Numbered from the stretch's first letter, positions 13,098-25,443 are shown. The stretch is DNA of 64,000 nt from Dipylidium caninum (GCA_017562135.1 QEYB01001157.1:62001-126000); one strand, 5' to 3'. Notes: generated from the sequence alone by a model not told the origin. Translations and numbers: made by a program.

Positions 13098-14125
13098 CTA
13101 ATTTGCAGAGGGCGTAAATTGCCAAACGTGGATACGATTATCAGTGTACCCAGCGAAGAGTATGGAGCCATCAGCCGACCACGCGAGGCATGTACAAACA
13201 GGCAGTTTTGGTTTCTTCTTAGATTCCGTGTTAATAGCGGGCTCTACCCGGAGATCCTCCACCAATACCTTATCTTCTAAGTTCCAGATTTTAATAGAAG
13301 GCCCGGCGGCGGCGCACAGCCAATAGCGGGTTGGGGAGAAACAAAGGGCATTGATTTCGGCTCCGCTAGAGAGGGTATAGAGATACTTCTGATTAGCCAA
13401 ATCCCACAACATCGCCTGCTCGTCTTTACCACCACTAGCACAAAGTGTGCCATCGGGAGATATTGTTACGTTGTTAAGATAACCGGTATGGCCGTAGTGG
13501 TCAGTCTTCAATTTGCAGTTGCGCTGGTTCCACACCTAGGATTGGAAATATCAATGCTTGTCACCTTCTTACCTTAACCATCTTATCCCAACCGCAACTA
13601 ACGATGAGAGGAGTGTCCATATTGGGCGAAAACCGGACACAAGAGACCCAGTCTGAGTGCCCTTCTTTGTCAAAAGTATACTTGCATAAACCAAGGGTAT
13701 TCCAGAGTTTGGCTGTTTTATCTCGGGACCCAGAAACAATCTGACGATTGTCAGCGCTAAAAGCGACGCTGAGAACGTCCCCCGTGTGTCCAGTAAAACG
13801 AGTAGCTGTCTGGCCAGTAGTCAAATTCCAAAGGCGAAGAGTCTTGTCCCATGAACCAGAGATGGCAAACTGACCGTCCGAAGACATGACGACATCGCTG
13901 ACGAAGTGGTTATGGCCACGAAGAGCATGCTTGGCTACGCCGAATTTACCCACCTCGCTTTGAAGTTCCCAAATTATAAGAGATTTATCTGGAAATATGA
14001 AGTAAAGAAATCATACCTCTAGACGAAGACAGGAGAAGCTCGGGATGTTCAGCATTCGTCGCGATTTGTGTAACCCAATCGCTATGTCCATCAAGAGCAC
14101 CCCGGTACAGAACATCTTCAGTCAT
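13098..14125 (-). CDS. RACK1: RACK1 (receptor for activated C kinase 1)
   Basis: Seven-bladed WD40 scaffold on the 40S ribosomal subunit, which also binds PKC. Three exons on the minus strand: 14017-14125, 13573-13988 and 13098-13535, giving 320 residues (family about 317). It begins [22 protein letters not shown] signatures include [37 protein letters not shown] and [13 protein letters not shown]. The C-terminus ends in [14 protein letters not shown] plus a short tail. The two introns are only 28 nt (13989-14016) and 37 nt (13536-13572). The protein reads continuously across both against the strongly conserved family, so both are convincing. A splice acceptor (TTTTAACAG) lies 30 nt before the ATG and may take a spliced leader or end a 5'UTR intron. 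LAMTOR3 is transcribed away on the other side. Confidence 0.97.
13989..14016 (-). other. 28-nt intron in RACK1
   Basis: The minus strand reads GTATGATTTC...TATTTCCAG with a pyrimidine-rich 3' half, at phase 1 between SSSR and DKSLIIWEL. It is the smallest intron in the window. Confidence 0.9.
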
Positions 14126-14936
14126 CACGAAGCTTAACTCAACGTGCGAAAGCGCCTGTTAAAACAAAGTCGTGTGCTTGTCGAAATTGAAATCAATATG
14201 ATGAGTTTTAAGTAGTTCAAAACACAATCTTACATTTGTGTGATAAAAAATAGACCAATAGGTGATGTTGAAGACTGCATAAACGCATTTATTGTGAGGA
14301 GAAAAGCATTTATAATGGATTAAAGTAACAAAAGCACATAAAATCTGCTATATTGCATCAAAATTTAAAACAGGTGCAAATAATTTAAAAAAATTTGTCA
14401 TGCCATTGTCTCACGACAAAGCTACAAAACTAGTTAACAATAGTCCCACGTTACATGTTTAACACAATTGGGTGACACGGCTTTCTATGTGCGCAAGTCG
14501 TGCTCCCAATCCATAAAAATCAATTGCCGATCTATTTCCGTCAAGGGTATTTCGCGTTCTAGCATTCGTGTCGTGGCATATCCGTAGCTCCTTTCTGGCT
14601 CGCAGTTATTTCAGAAATACTCCTTTTTTACCTTTGGATCGGAAACTTTGTGCATTGTGTACATTGATATGTTTGTAATATTAGATATATAATTGGATTT
14701 TCTTATTTATGCCTTTGGACCTTTCTAGTGACATTCATGCGTTAATTGCCATTAAACTTGGACAGGGTAAATAAATTCGCGCGACGTACCATTTTCGACT
14801 TTTTTCCTTTGCGATTATTCCAATTGCAGCCTAAAATCCGTAGTTTTTCTTACCGATGCGAATGTTAACTCCAATTTAACAGGAAAGACTTTTCAAGGAC
14901 ATATAAATTCGTAAACTTCGTAAAATAGCTTTGATC
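14126..14936. promoter_or_regulatory. Divergent promoter interval RACK1 / LAMTOR3
   Basis: 811 nt separate the two start codons, which are transcribed outward. The sequence is AT-rich. No TATA box or named factor site can be asserted. The proximal part on the RACK1 side holds a 3' splice site at 14156-14157 (minus strand). Confidence 0.5.
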
Positions 14937-15882
14937 ATGGGTTGCAAGGTTCTCGTACCTTAATTTATTATGGTTTTAGCCTATCAACGAGCACCTTCGT
15001 AGCTACCTCTCAGAGTAAAATTTAGCCTTATGTATAACTAGTTTCAGAGTTAATGGAATTGTGGGCATCTATGTTTCTGACAAGGATGGTGCGCGGATGG
15101 TTGGAGGTACCTGTTGTGGATACGCTTATTTCTATTGTAGTTTCTATTGAAGATGCTCCCGAACAAGCGTTTATGAACTACGTTGTTACCTCATTCATTG
15201 AGTCCATTCAACAAATTGGCAAACTTGGATTTGGGGATGTTGAGCACATGGTTACCAAGTACCAGGACATGACGGTGTGTTATTTGAATACTCCACTTAA
15301 CTGTTTGACAATTAAGTTAGTCTTATTTAAGTAATTTTGATAGCTTTTTGATGTGCGCTCTTTTGTAATAAATCAGTCATTTTTCACAGCATTTGTTTTT
15401 ATCCTTAGATTTGTCAGTTCATTTACATTCACAAGGATTCGACTCCTCCTGTCTATTTGACGGTGGTGGGAACGAGTACTTGCGACCTTGGTTTGTTTCC
15501 CTAATGCCTTACATATCAATATAATTCTTAACAGTTCCCTCGCGCAAGCCGTTTTCCTATTTTGATCGTTGCTTCGTTTGTTGCATTCATAAATTTACAG
15601 CATGGATGCCATAACATTCCGTCACATATTTTGGCATCCGATTGATATTGTCCATTTTTTGACTAGAGTTCATCAGTAATTTGCTAGGAACCAACTCTTC
15701 ATACTCGAGTGAGCCTTACTCGTCTCTTTTCAGGTGCGTTGACTTCCGTCGAAGTACCTCTGCGTCCATTACTCGGGCTGCTCGCTTCGAAAGCCGCCGA
15801 AAGATTCGAGGAAGAGGCCATGTTGGCGCGTACTGATGGCGGCGGTAGTTTCTATCGAATTCTCCCCTCCGATACCAATTGA
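14937..15882 (+). CDS. LAMTOR3: LAMTOR3-like Ragulator subunit (roadblock/LC7 fold)
   Basis: Small scaffold of the lysosomal Ragulator complex, which recruits MEK/ERK and Rag GTPases for mTORC1 signalling. Six exons: 14937-14948, 14980-15014, 15048-15106, 15141-15274, 15409-15490 and 15734-15882, giving 156 residues. The N-terminus reads MGCKPINEHLRSYLSE, followed by VNGIVGIYVSDKDGARMVG and then IEDAPEQAF. This matches the family pattern (LPSVEGLHAI-VSDRDG...NAPEHAL). Later come IGKLGFGD, QFIYIHKDSTPPVYLTVVG, and a helix FEEEAML where human LAMTOR3 ends. The protein then runs about 15-30 residues longer than the usual 124. Introns 1-3 are 31, 33 and 34 nt. All phases agree. The 12-nt first exon is the weakest element. 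Confidence 0.85.
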
Positions 15883-16417
15883 TTGAGCGGTGTTTGTCAT
15901 ATAACATTTCCTCTAACCCTTTGTAAAGTTGCATTGAATCTTCTCGAGTCTTTTTCATCATTTACCACTTCTATTTGCCGAACACTTTACTCCTTCCTTA
16001 TTTGTAAAGCATTCTCAATCGCGGGTGCTAGCTTTTTTCGGGGAAAACCTGACCGGAAGGCCTAAAAATGGTTGGTCAAATAGGCCTAAATCGGAGGTCT
16101 GACGAGAGCCGGTGTTTCCGCTTTGTTCTCTCTAGGTGCTCTGTGAGAGCATTCACTTGCGAGTAAATGCAACAAGTGTTCATTTTATCCAATGGAAGCG
16201 CGCCCCATCGTTGATGAACGCGGCCTTCGTCTGGCCACAGGTCCGGCGTCTTCGGCCGTCACACCTTGTGGGCGTGAAGTGGCCGGTGACAGTTGGACGA
16301 ATGATTCACTGCGTGGTCCACTGGCCAATAAGGTGGTCCCACACGCTGTTGGTGGGTCCTGCCAATCACACGGACATCATTCAAACTCTGCGGTGGCACA
16401 ATTACAATTGCATCGTG
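15883..16417. other. Interval between LAMTOR3 stop and EndoU start
   Basis: 535 nt between two genes in the same orientation. Plus-strand open frames here have no recognisable domain. It must hold the LAMTOR3 3'UTR and the EndoU promoter, but no clear signal was identified. Confidence 0.4.
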
Positions 16418-19400
16418 ATGCACGTTGGACGAATCTGTCTCCTCTCCACGGCGTTAGTGCTCCTTTCTCTCAGTCTTCTCGCGGAACCCCGGAAATTGCG
16501 CATCAAGTGTGTTCTGTGATTTTGATTTTGTCCATCGTTTAGCCTACTTATCGTTGTTCCACCTTATCCCCATTTTCGACTAAACAAGTCCACGTGAAAA
16601 TTGGACATTGGATAGTTCGCCCGGGTTTGGTGTGGCTCTTTGAATTTAAATTAAGTATGATCTCCTCGAACGCACCTCGGTGTGGCTCTCGCTGGCCTAA
16701 AAACTGGGATGTCCAACGTTCCTAAAAGGACGGCTCTCCCTCTTTGATGTGCCTCCGCGTTAATATCAGGTTTTTTGCACGGTGGAAAGCCACATTAAAT
16801 AAAGAAAAATGGCATGATTCAGGCGAGTTCAGGGTCTGACCGCGACAGTACCGCCATCGAGGTTCGTTGAGGCTGCCATGCAGCCTAGTTGGTCGCGCCA
16901 CCTTCGCCTCCATCCGTCGCGGTGGGTGGGGCAGTGGGATGTGGTGTGGGAGTCGGGCTCCAGGCAGAACAGCAGGACGCTTCGACTGCCGCCCGCCACT
17001 CGGCAGTTTCGCGATCTTTACTGCCTCCCTTTTGACTCGTAGGTACCCAGAATTCGAGAAGCTGTTTCAGGAAATGTGGATGTTGGATGCGAATCGGTTG
17101 GAGGTGGGCAAAGACTTGATATTGAACCCTCAAGGTAAGGACATTCTTAGGCGATAGTTTATTTAACAAAAACATTATTTTTGACTCATATACACTAACT
17201 AGGATATTTTTTCTTCCGATTACCTTTTAAGTATACTTTTTTGATGCTGTTTCAACGCACTTTCTCTTCACTCTGCTACTTTGGCCGCATTCCTTAGACT
17301 CTCGTGAGTGATAAAAACTCTCCATCTTTTCTTTTTCAAGCCTTCATTACACCCTCCTTCGACGACGAGTCGCCCGACCCGCTCTTCACCTTTGTCAACG
17401 GCACTCGGCTGGCCAATGCCCCCACGTATTTGGGTAATTGCCTCCCTCCTCCCACCGCAGTCCAAGCAGCCCTTTTACCACCCTCTGTTGATGTTGATTT
17501 TCACAAAATCGGGTCTCGGTGGCGGGACATCCGTTTTTACTCTCTATGTTTCCTCTCCTGGTCGTTACGGCGCCGACTTAGCGTATTCTCACTGCGCTTC
17601 CAGCGTCCTTTTGACGCCACTTGCCACGAAGTAAATCCCACTAATGGAGTTGTGATTCCGGATGCGAACCCCGCGATTTTCGACAGTCAAGAGGGGAGAT
17701 TTGGCTTCGACATGGCCGGCATCCTCGGCCATTGTGCTTCTGCAAAACACACCCCAGCTGGTTTTGCTTTCGAAATACTCCAGGCTTTGCAAGGTGGCTA
17801 CTTTTATTGAGCTTCCATGCAAATCACGGCTGAAGGAAGCACCGACGAGTAAAATTTGGCCGCCTTGACTCGGTTTACCTCGTTAAGGTTTCACGAGGTC
17901 CCCTTGGATCCCACCGGGTCGGGAGATGGGCAGCCTCAGACCACCTCCAGCGCCTTTTACGAGGTTCATTTATTCCCTCATCGGGTGCGACACCCGAATA
18001 GTCGACTCTCCAGCGCCAAAGTGTAGTTAAACATCCAAAATTGTGTGATTTGCTTGCTCCACTGTGTGATGTGGCAAGGCGGGCTGAGCCCTGAGACGCG
18101 GGAGGAAGTGGGACTCTCCGTCTCTGACCGCCCCTTCCCTTCCAATCGCCTCGGAGGTGTTCCGCTGCACCGCCCGGGCAGCCACTTGGGCATTGGCTCT
18201 CCTCGCCCCTCCTCCCGGGGGCACCGATTTCCACCATTTCCGCCTTCGGCTCTCGTTCTCGCCGTCCTCGGCCGAGGAGGTGGTACAATAGGTGAAGCGC
18301 GTGGTGGAGAGGGACTCTGACGCCTATTCTCACCTCGGTGGGGTCGCAGTCCTTTGAAGCTTTAGACCAAACGGGCGTGTACAGAGTCCTCTTTTTTCCT
18401 CCCTTTCTCTCTCTCTCCCTCCTTCCAGCGTTCATAAAACTGCTGCCCTTCTACGAGCCCAACATTCTTATTAATGAGTCGAAGAGTGCGGCTAAGACGC
18501 AGAGTCAAATGGACTTCCTCGACGCTGTCATGGCGACTCCTGTGATGGCGACGGTGCGACGCTATCTGGAGAAGAAGAACCTTGCCTCTCCCGACGACGA
18601 GGACTTTCGCGAGATGCTCGGACACCTCTGGTTCACCGATTTCCCGCGTAAAATGTACGTCTCCTGATCTCATCCCCTTGTGGCTTTACACACAGACGAG
18701 AATACGCACTCGGTGCTGTTGTGGTAACTAAAATCACCACCACTGATGTTGAACGCAGCACTGCGGCTTGTTGAGACCACCGGATGTTGCCTTCCTCAAC
18801 TGCCACGTGATTATTTCAGGCGTCTGAGTTCGAGTCCCTTCGAGCATGTGTTTTTGGGCGAGGGCAGAGGCAAACGCACTTTCGGCCTCCACTACTGGCT
18901 GCCTCTCTACCTCCACGAGCGCGATGGCAGCTTGAATTACTACGGTTTCCATGGAAAGGTATGTCTCCGCCCGCTGATGGTCCCTTTGCCCGCCCTCTCC
19001 TCCTCCTCCCCAGTACGTTGTTTCACTCTCACGCACTCCACTTTCCCCCACCGAGTCTGCCGGTGGTGGTGGGTAGTTCGCCACACTCCGCTCCACTTCG
19101 GCCTGGCATTGCGTCTGGCGTCTGGCGAGCCGCTCTGGCGGCGGCAAAGTTGAAATTTGAGGGAGGAGGACGAGAACGTGAGCGCTTCCCCCACGTCCAA
19201 CACCGTTCTCCGCTGTTGGGGATGGTTGAGGTTCCGGAAGGTGGAGTCTTTGATGGGGACTCTGCTTGAACTGAACAACGGCTTTTAGTAGTCCGAGTCC
19301 GTCGACTTGTTTGCCACTGCGTTTGAATACGGCGGAATTCTCCCCGTAGCGACTGGCGTCCACATCCTCGCCTGGAACGCAGCGTATCCGGCGTCCGATC

Positions 19401-20973
19401 TGCCAAGAGACCTGGTCGAGTTCGTCCTCCCGTCAGCGTCGCCTCGGAGTCTGGCGCCTCCTTTTTACATGCCACTGAGATCCACCCCCTTGCAGGTCTG
19501 GGCGATACTGGACGAGGCGCGAGGAGGTCGGGAGAGGCGAGGGTCTGCAACGCCAATTTAGCGCTCCTGAAACCTGTCCGCTTTGACAGGGGCGTTACGA
19601 GTTTACAAACGCCCGGTCAGTGGAAGATGCTTCACCTTCACCGCCACACGGTGACGGGGAAAATGGGACGAGGCGAGTTCTGAGACAGCGATTGCACTGC
19701 CTGCGATTCCACTCGTCCTTGGCTTGAAATTCGCGGGCGAGATCGGGACGATGTCCAGGAATTCGTCGACTTCTTTAGTCTAAACAAACCTCACCCCCCC
19801 GCAGCCCGGATAAAAAGGCAGTCGTGCGGCGAGGTTGTGTACACTTTCGTGTGTGCGGCGTCACGTGATCAGAAGTCTTCACGACCTGGTGACGAGGCTG
19901 TCCGCCGCCGGTCCGTCCGAGCGGTGACGTGTCTCCCCGAGGGGGAGAGGAGAGCTGGTTAAAGTCACCTCGCTCACTCGTCTCGGTGCCAAGCTCCTCC
20001 GACTTGTTGTTTCTCCGCTTTCGCCTTCGAATGCGTCACGAGGGTGAAATTGCGGGCACTCATCATTAAGCGAATTGCCGGATGACTTTTCCGAGCTCCA
20101 ACCGTCGACCTTCAAGGCTACCAACACGTTGTTCTGGCAACGGAATGTTTTTCCCTCACGAGTTGGCTTTTGTGGACTTCCTTGCGCTGAGCATCGAGGC
20201 GGGCGGAGCCACCCTGTCCGGTCCAGGTCCCTTGCTAAGGCCAACGAAGGGAGTTGATCACCTGTCCGGGCGGGATTCCTCCTCATTCTGCGACGGGAGG
20301 CCTCTCACTCCGCTGGCACCACGAATCGAGCGAGGTCGCTGATCCGCGACGCGTCTGCCCCGACGCACCTCACCGCCGACGCGATTGCGACCGATGCTGC
20401 AGCGATTCCTGTCACGGCGACTAACTGGTGGCCCAAAAGGAGCAGTTGGTGTCGTTTGTTCGCACTCTTTTAGGGTATTTCGAGGCAATTCGGCCACGCA
20501 GTGTAGCGTGGAGGGTTAGAAAAGGTCTTCACAAGCGACTTAATCCTGACCGGGAAAGAGAATTGACAGTGAAAATGGCGTTTAGTCGCATTCCCCTCCG
20601 TCCGACCCTGTCGGGTTGCCACGGCCGGCGGCGAAGGCACCGTTTCCCACCCACCTGCACACCCGACAGTGCCACCGCGGCTGTGCCACGTCGACTTCTC
20701 CCTTTCGCCTTGTAGAGACGCGGCGGCCTGGCGAATATCCTCACCGTGGCGTTCAAGTGGCGGGAGGAGTGGATGAAGGAATACGCCACCTTCCTCTTCG
20801 GCACCTCGCCGGAGTTCGACATGGGCCTCTACACTGCGGCCTTCCTCACCATCAGGTCGCTCTGGCCTGATACGTACCGCGGCGCCGTGTCGCTGCGTTG
20901 GCAGAACACGAAATTGGCCATCCAGTGCTACAGCACAGAGAAGGTCCTCCTGGGCTCCTGTTACGTTGTCTAG
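16418..20973 (+). CDS. Secreted EndoU-family endoribonuclease (XendoU / poly(U)-specific)
   Basis: Metal-dependent RNase that cleaves at uridylates. Six exons: 16418-16506, 17043-17134, 17341-17433, 18429-18654, 18820-18958 and 20716-20973, giving 298 residues with all phases consistent. Residues 1-22 are a classic signal peptide (MHVGRICLLSTALVLLSLSL), so it should be secreted or luminal. The EndoU domain follows: MWMLDANRL..GKD, DPLFTFVNGTRL, HLWFTDFPRKM, then the catalytic block SSPFEHVFLGEGRG with GLHYWLPLYL. The two histidines fall near residues 176 and 191, the family spacing. LNYYGF and GTSPEFDMGLYTAAF follow, and then the C-terminal WQNTKLAIQCYS. No somatomedin-B domain is present. 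The first exon is supported by its signal peptide and phase 2 match. Confidence 0.92.
18959..20715 (+). other. Last intron of EndoU (1.76 kb)
   Basis: GC-rich interval between ...GFHGK (donor GTATGT) and RRGGLANILTVAF (acceptor CGCCTTGTAG). The many overlapping open frames look like composition effects. I see nothing else. Confidence 0.6.
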
Positions 20974-23900
20974 TCGGGTCAGTCGTCCCTCTTCCCCGTC
21001 CCCTCTCCCCCCACGTCTTCCCGCTGCCTCCTCCGCGATGCGAGGTGGGGGAGGGCGCTTCTTCAATCCCCCTTCTCTCGTGGACATGATTACTTTTCTT
21101 CCTCTTCACCATGAAAGGCCGCCTTCATGATTTGCCTCTTATTTTTTGTTTATGCGATGTGTGGGAGTTTATGGTATCAACACGCGTGGACAGTGGAGAA
21201 GTAGGTAGGAGGCCACCACACTGAGATTCTGACGCCTCTCATTGTTTACTCGAGGTGGCAATCGCTCCGCCGAGCTCGCGTTCGTCAGACCCGGCTTGAG
21301 CGCCCTTTGCAGTGTAAATTGTTTACACAAGGTATGTTCATTTGGACGGTTTGGAGGTCGAATGGCAGGTGTGACAGCGTCGCCCGAAGCGCCCATACAC
21401 CACGGAGACTGACTACGAACATCGAGGTGGGTTTTCGACGTCGTGACAGTCGTGTGGCGTTTTTCGCCATTCCAATTTTGCTTTGAAATTCAAAAGTGGG
21501 CGCTGAGCCTTCATCGTGGCGGTTTGGAGGACGTGCCATGGTGATAATTGAGATCGAGGCAAAATTCACGGTCTGAGATCGCTCGATATGTGTTCATCCC
21601 AGTCTCGATCACGCTTCGCGGGTAAATGTGGCGGAGAACGGCGATATTTGCCTACTGCGCGCACGGAGACCCCAGAAGCCCCCGGGATCGCCTTGTTGTG
21701 ATCTGAAGTTCTTGCGACAGCCTGTAGGCCAGTCAGTCAATTATTCTGCCTCAAATCATTTGTCGGTGCAAGCGGTCTCATCATCCTCCAACATGTAGAT
21801 TCGTTTAACGGGCTTTTCCGCTGAAACTGGGGCTGCAGGCGTTTAGACTGATCGGGAAGTGGAGTTGAGCGATTTAAATAAAATATGGCATTTTTCTCAT
21901 TCATTGCCTGACTCTAACAAGCCCCGGAAACGAGCATCTAAATAACTGATTACTGAAGAATTATCAGTAGACAAATTAAATGCATGTCACAAATGGTCGA
22001 CTAGTCACATGGTCCTTCTCGTATCGGTTAGCGTTGACCTAATCTGCACTAACCGAAAGCTCTGCAGCCCTCAATCTCAATCACTCCGCTGGACGGGAGC
22101 AATTTTACTGTAGAAATTCCTCTATCAAACCGTCATGAATGCCAGTTGCCAATGCGCTCGATAAGCACCAGGTAGGTAATAATTCCTGCGGAGGAGAATG
22201 TAAAAACCCGGAGTCCCATTCAAAGTGCACAATCCATCTTATCGCCCACATTCCTCCCCCTACCCGCCCCCCCGTCATAACATCACTGGTCAATGACTAA
22301 GCCTCGGGCGCCCGCGCGTGAGTAATCGTGACCTAAATCACCCTCTTGGCCGCGCCACCATGACTCATCCCGGGGCGGTGACACGCGTCGGGGCGGCCTG
22401 TCGCGCCCCTTCATTGTCGCCGTCCGTTGTCGCAACGGTGGCGTGACACACATCAAAAGACTGAAGGGTCATCGCTATGGCCAAAAAATATCCTGTATTG
22501 ACGAGTGGGAAAGTTAGAGTAATGATGATGACAGGACACTTTTAATGCTGAACGTGAAATCGCCCACTTCGTTATGCAGTCGGTTTTATCATTTGATTAA
22601 TGAAAGAGGAACGTCTTCCACGTAGTTAAAGTCAAAAGTGACTTTAATTTGGGGAGATTGCTTCATTTCCCTCGTAGGATCAGATTCCTATTAACGTCGT
22701 CGCGACCGCAATATGAGGCCTTTGGGCTCACCTAGTCGACGAAACACCGAATCGGACGCCTTCGTGACTCGCGTTTGACCGGTCTGCTCTTGCGCGCCTG
22801 GGCGACCAGCATAGGGAAGCTCTGCCGCCTCTTTGCCCCGAAGTGGTCGCTCAACAGGGGGATGTGGAGGCGGCGTTTATTCCTGCTGTCCACAACCTCA
22901 GTCCACAAGCAGCTTGTGCCAACCAGGGAAACACGGGAGTGAATTTAAATGTTCTATAACCCGCTAATTAGCTGGTAGGGCATTTGCTCAAGTCTGGAGC
23001 GAAGCGTTCACTTGTAATTGTTTGCGAAAGAGACCCTTCGCTCCCACGACGCCTTCATCTCGTCCTCCAGGCAACTTTGACCAAAATCCACCAAGCGGTG
23101 AATGAGATTTTGCCGAATTTCCGAGATACTTTGCAGTATTTCACTCTATGGCTTGTGAGACAAACCTTTCGAATGTATCTCCTAAAGAACACACTGTGAG
23201 GTTGCACACTGCCGCACGGAATGCGGCCAAATTAGTGGTTTTCATGCGACTTTGCCAGTGGCATGTGATAACGTTTGGGCGTGGCTAAGAAGTTAAACAA
23301 GGCCTCGATCAGGAGCCACCCACAGCGGCCGACTGTCCTGACGGACGCACCAACACATCGTGGCTGAAGCCAATGCCCAGTCCCGCCACCACGTCGCCGA
23401 GACGAAACTCATGTTAAGCGACGATGCTCTGTTTTTTCCACCTCCGAGTGGTCCGAATTTCGCCGCCTCGATATGACAAACTCGACAGCCGAGGTTGTTT
23501 GGGCCTAATTGCTCTTCGGGGTCAAAACGATTACGATTTGACACGTCACACCGCTTTCCGTATGTTTACGTGAGTGATCATGGTTGTTTCGGTAATCACG
23601 AGATTTCTAATTACTTCTGACGTGAGGTGATCGAATTGACGGCTAATGGCCGCCCTTCATGAAACATCGCGCCGATGTGGCGGCCTCAAAGTCAGTGTCC
23701 GGAGGTGATGTCGAAAGTGTAATTAGACGAGTGCTCGAAAGCACACCGGGGACGGAGAGGACGCGATGACGCAAGAGTGAAATTCCGCGTCGGTGCGACT
23801 CGCCTCCACCACCCGCACCGATTAGACCGGCTGTTGAGAGCGGGAGAGATCGTAAAATCCCTCGGGATGCAGGGCAATGACGCCTCGGCCACATGAGTCA

Positions 23901-24744
23901 TGCTGACTCATCGGCCTTCAATGTCCGTCCCCCTCAGTGTCAGTTAGGAAGGGGACGCTGCGCTTTCGGAATCAAAGCCCTCACTCTTGTGCACAGCCCA
24001 ACAGTTTCGAATGCTTATATGTGGTATTGTCGTAGCCAGGTAAAAAGTTTTTCGGTGAAAATTGGCATGTGAAAAGATCTGTCGTGAAGAGGAAGGCAAA
24101 ATGTCGGAGATTCGAGAGTCAACTGCCTTGGAAGGTGAATTTCGCGAAGCAATTAGCCAAGCTCACAAGATGCACAGATTATGGTCAAAAAGGCAATTCC
24201 TCAGCGGATCCTAAATTAACATTGATGGCGGAGATTCAATGTAAGTTTCGGAGTAGTGGCTTTTTTACAAGGAGCGAAAGACGAACTTATATTGCCAGAC
24301 AAACATAGTCGAGCAGGATTCATTGAATTAAGTTAAAAATTATGTCAATGCGGTTTCGTCAAGCCCTACTCATTAGTTATCATTGATAACAAGAAAGGGA
24401 GCAGAAGTTCGTATCTAAATGAGTTCTTAAGAAATGCATTTCTACATGTCAAATTTAAAAATGTTTCCAGAATTCGGTATAATGGCCGCAGTGAAGTATC
24501 CACTAGACACGGTGATATTTATTAGTTCAACGCAAGTTTGTTTCGACCAAAAGGTTTACGTAATGGGCACAGCTTCGTCCTCATCATTTCCATGTCCATC
24601 TGGTTGGTCGTAGCCTTTTCATAAAACACGAAATCCTTAGTTAACCAGGCAATACTACGGAAAATATACATCAATAGCTGTTAATTTGGAGAGGAAAACA
24701 AGGATTTTTATCGCTTTCACGTGTGAATATATTGTCAATTAAAC
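20974..24744. other. 3.8-kb interval with no recognised gene
   Basis: Downstream of EndoU and upstream of SMIM12. Neither strand shows an open segment with a recognisable domain or paired splice sites. An AATAAA at 21877-21882 could be the EndoU polyadenylation signal, but it is about 900 nt from the stop. GC content falls toward the right end. Confidence 0.5.
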
Positions 24745-25165
24745 ATGCAATGGTCGTCATCACTAGCCCCCGTGTACATTGGCGGTGCCGCCTTCTATTT
24801 TGGCTTTTGGTTTCCCGTAAGTACGACAGTTCTCGACTTTTAACTCAAATCATCATATAACTCTCGCCAATTTTTAGGTTTTAATGTGGCCGGTGATTGT
24901 GCAGTTTGTCCGCGTGTATACACCCTACATCGCTCTCCCTTTCGCTGCCATCGTCGGCTTCGTTGGTCTGAGTCTGGAAACTAAAATCCGCGATAAAGAC
25001 CGTCTCTCTAGTGCCTCCGCAACTCCCACGAAAACTTTCGATGAAGCACGCCTGGAACGCCGCCTCGGAGCTACCGACGACGATCTACCCACAAACTGGG
25101 AAGACGTTGTCACCTCACCCAAACTGCGATATCGCAGGGACCCCATGTTTGACAAAAACAAGTAG
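24745..25165 (+). CDS. SMIM12: SMIM12-like small integral membrane protein
   Basis: The second exon (24878-25165) contains a frame beginning MWPVIVQFVRVYTPYIALPF at 24884, 93 residues long. It matches the small SMIM12 family (about 92 residues, starting MWPV and having one transmembrane segment). The helix runs to about VGFVGLSLE, followed by a charged tail ending RRDPMFDKNK. Function is unknown. An upstream exon 24745-24816 (donor GTAAGT, acceptor TTTTTAG) joins at phase 0 and starts with its own ATG (MQWSSSLAPVYIGGAAFYFG). Translation from there would give 119 residues with an extra hydrophobic stretch. Either start is possible; the internal one matches the family. Confidence 0.85.
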
Positions 25166-25443
25166 GACCGCGCAGAAAAAAAGCACCCCATTGTAGTCAC
25201 TTATTTTATGCTTTTAATCTATTGCAACATCCATCTCACAAAATTTAAGACAAGTAACAGGAATATTTATAAATCCTAGGCCGGTGTCACAAACACATAT
25301 CGGCCGTGTCGCGAGTATCAAAAGGGGAAAGGGATACGACTCCCGTACGAAAATGGAATTTAGACGGTAAAAAAATGTTGCTGTGCATAAATGCATCAGA
25401 TGTTGAGGGGATTAGAAATGCAACAGATATAGGTAAAAGACAT
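25166..25443. other. Short convergent 3' interval SMIM12 / zinc finger
   Basis: 278 nt hold both 3'UTRs. No canonical AATAAA was found in either direction, so variant polyadenylation signals or overlapping 3' ends are likely. Confidence 0.4.

Noticed and set aside
15053..15334. Open frame beginning MELWASMFLTRMV as a separate protein
   Set aside because: Its first half is a wrong-frame read of LAMTOR3 exon 3 and a 34-nt intron. Only the part after VSIEDAPEQAF is genuine LAMTOR3.
16136..16542. Two 116-127 codon frames upstream of EndoU
   Set aside because: Only the short stretch from the ATG at 16418 is supported, as the EndoU signal-peptide exon. The rest has no motif.
17875..21112. Numerous long minus-strand frames opposite EndoU
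   Set aside because: GC-rich composition yields antisense frames. They have no domains and overlap confirmed exons.
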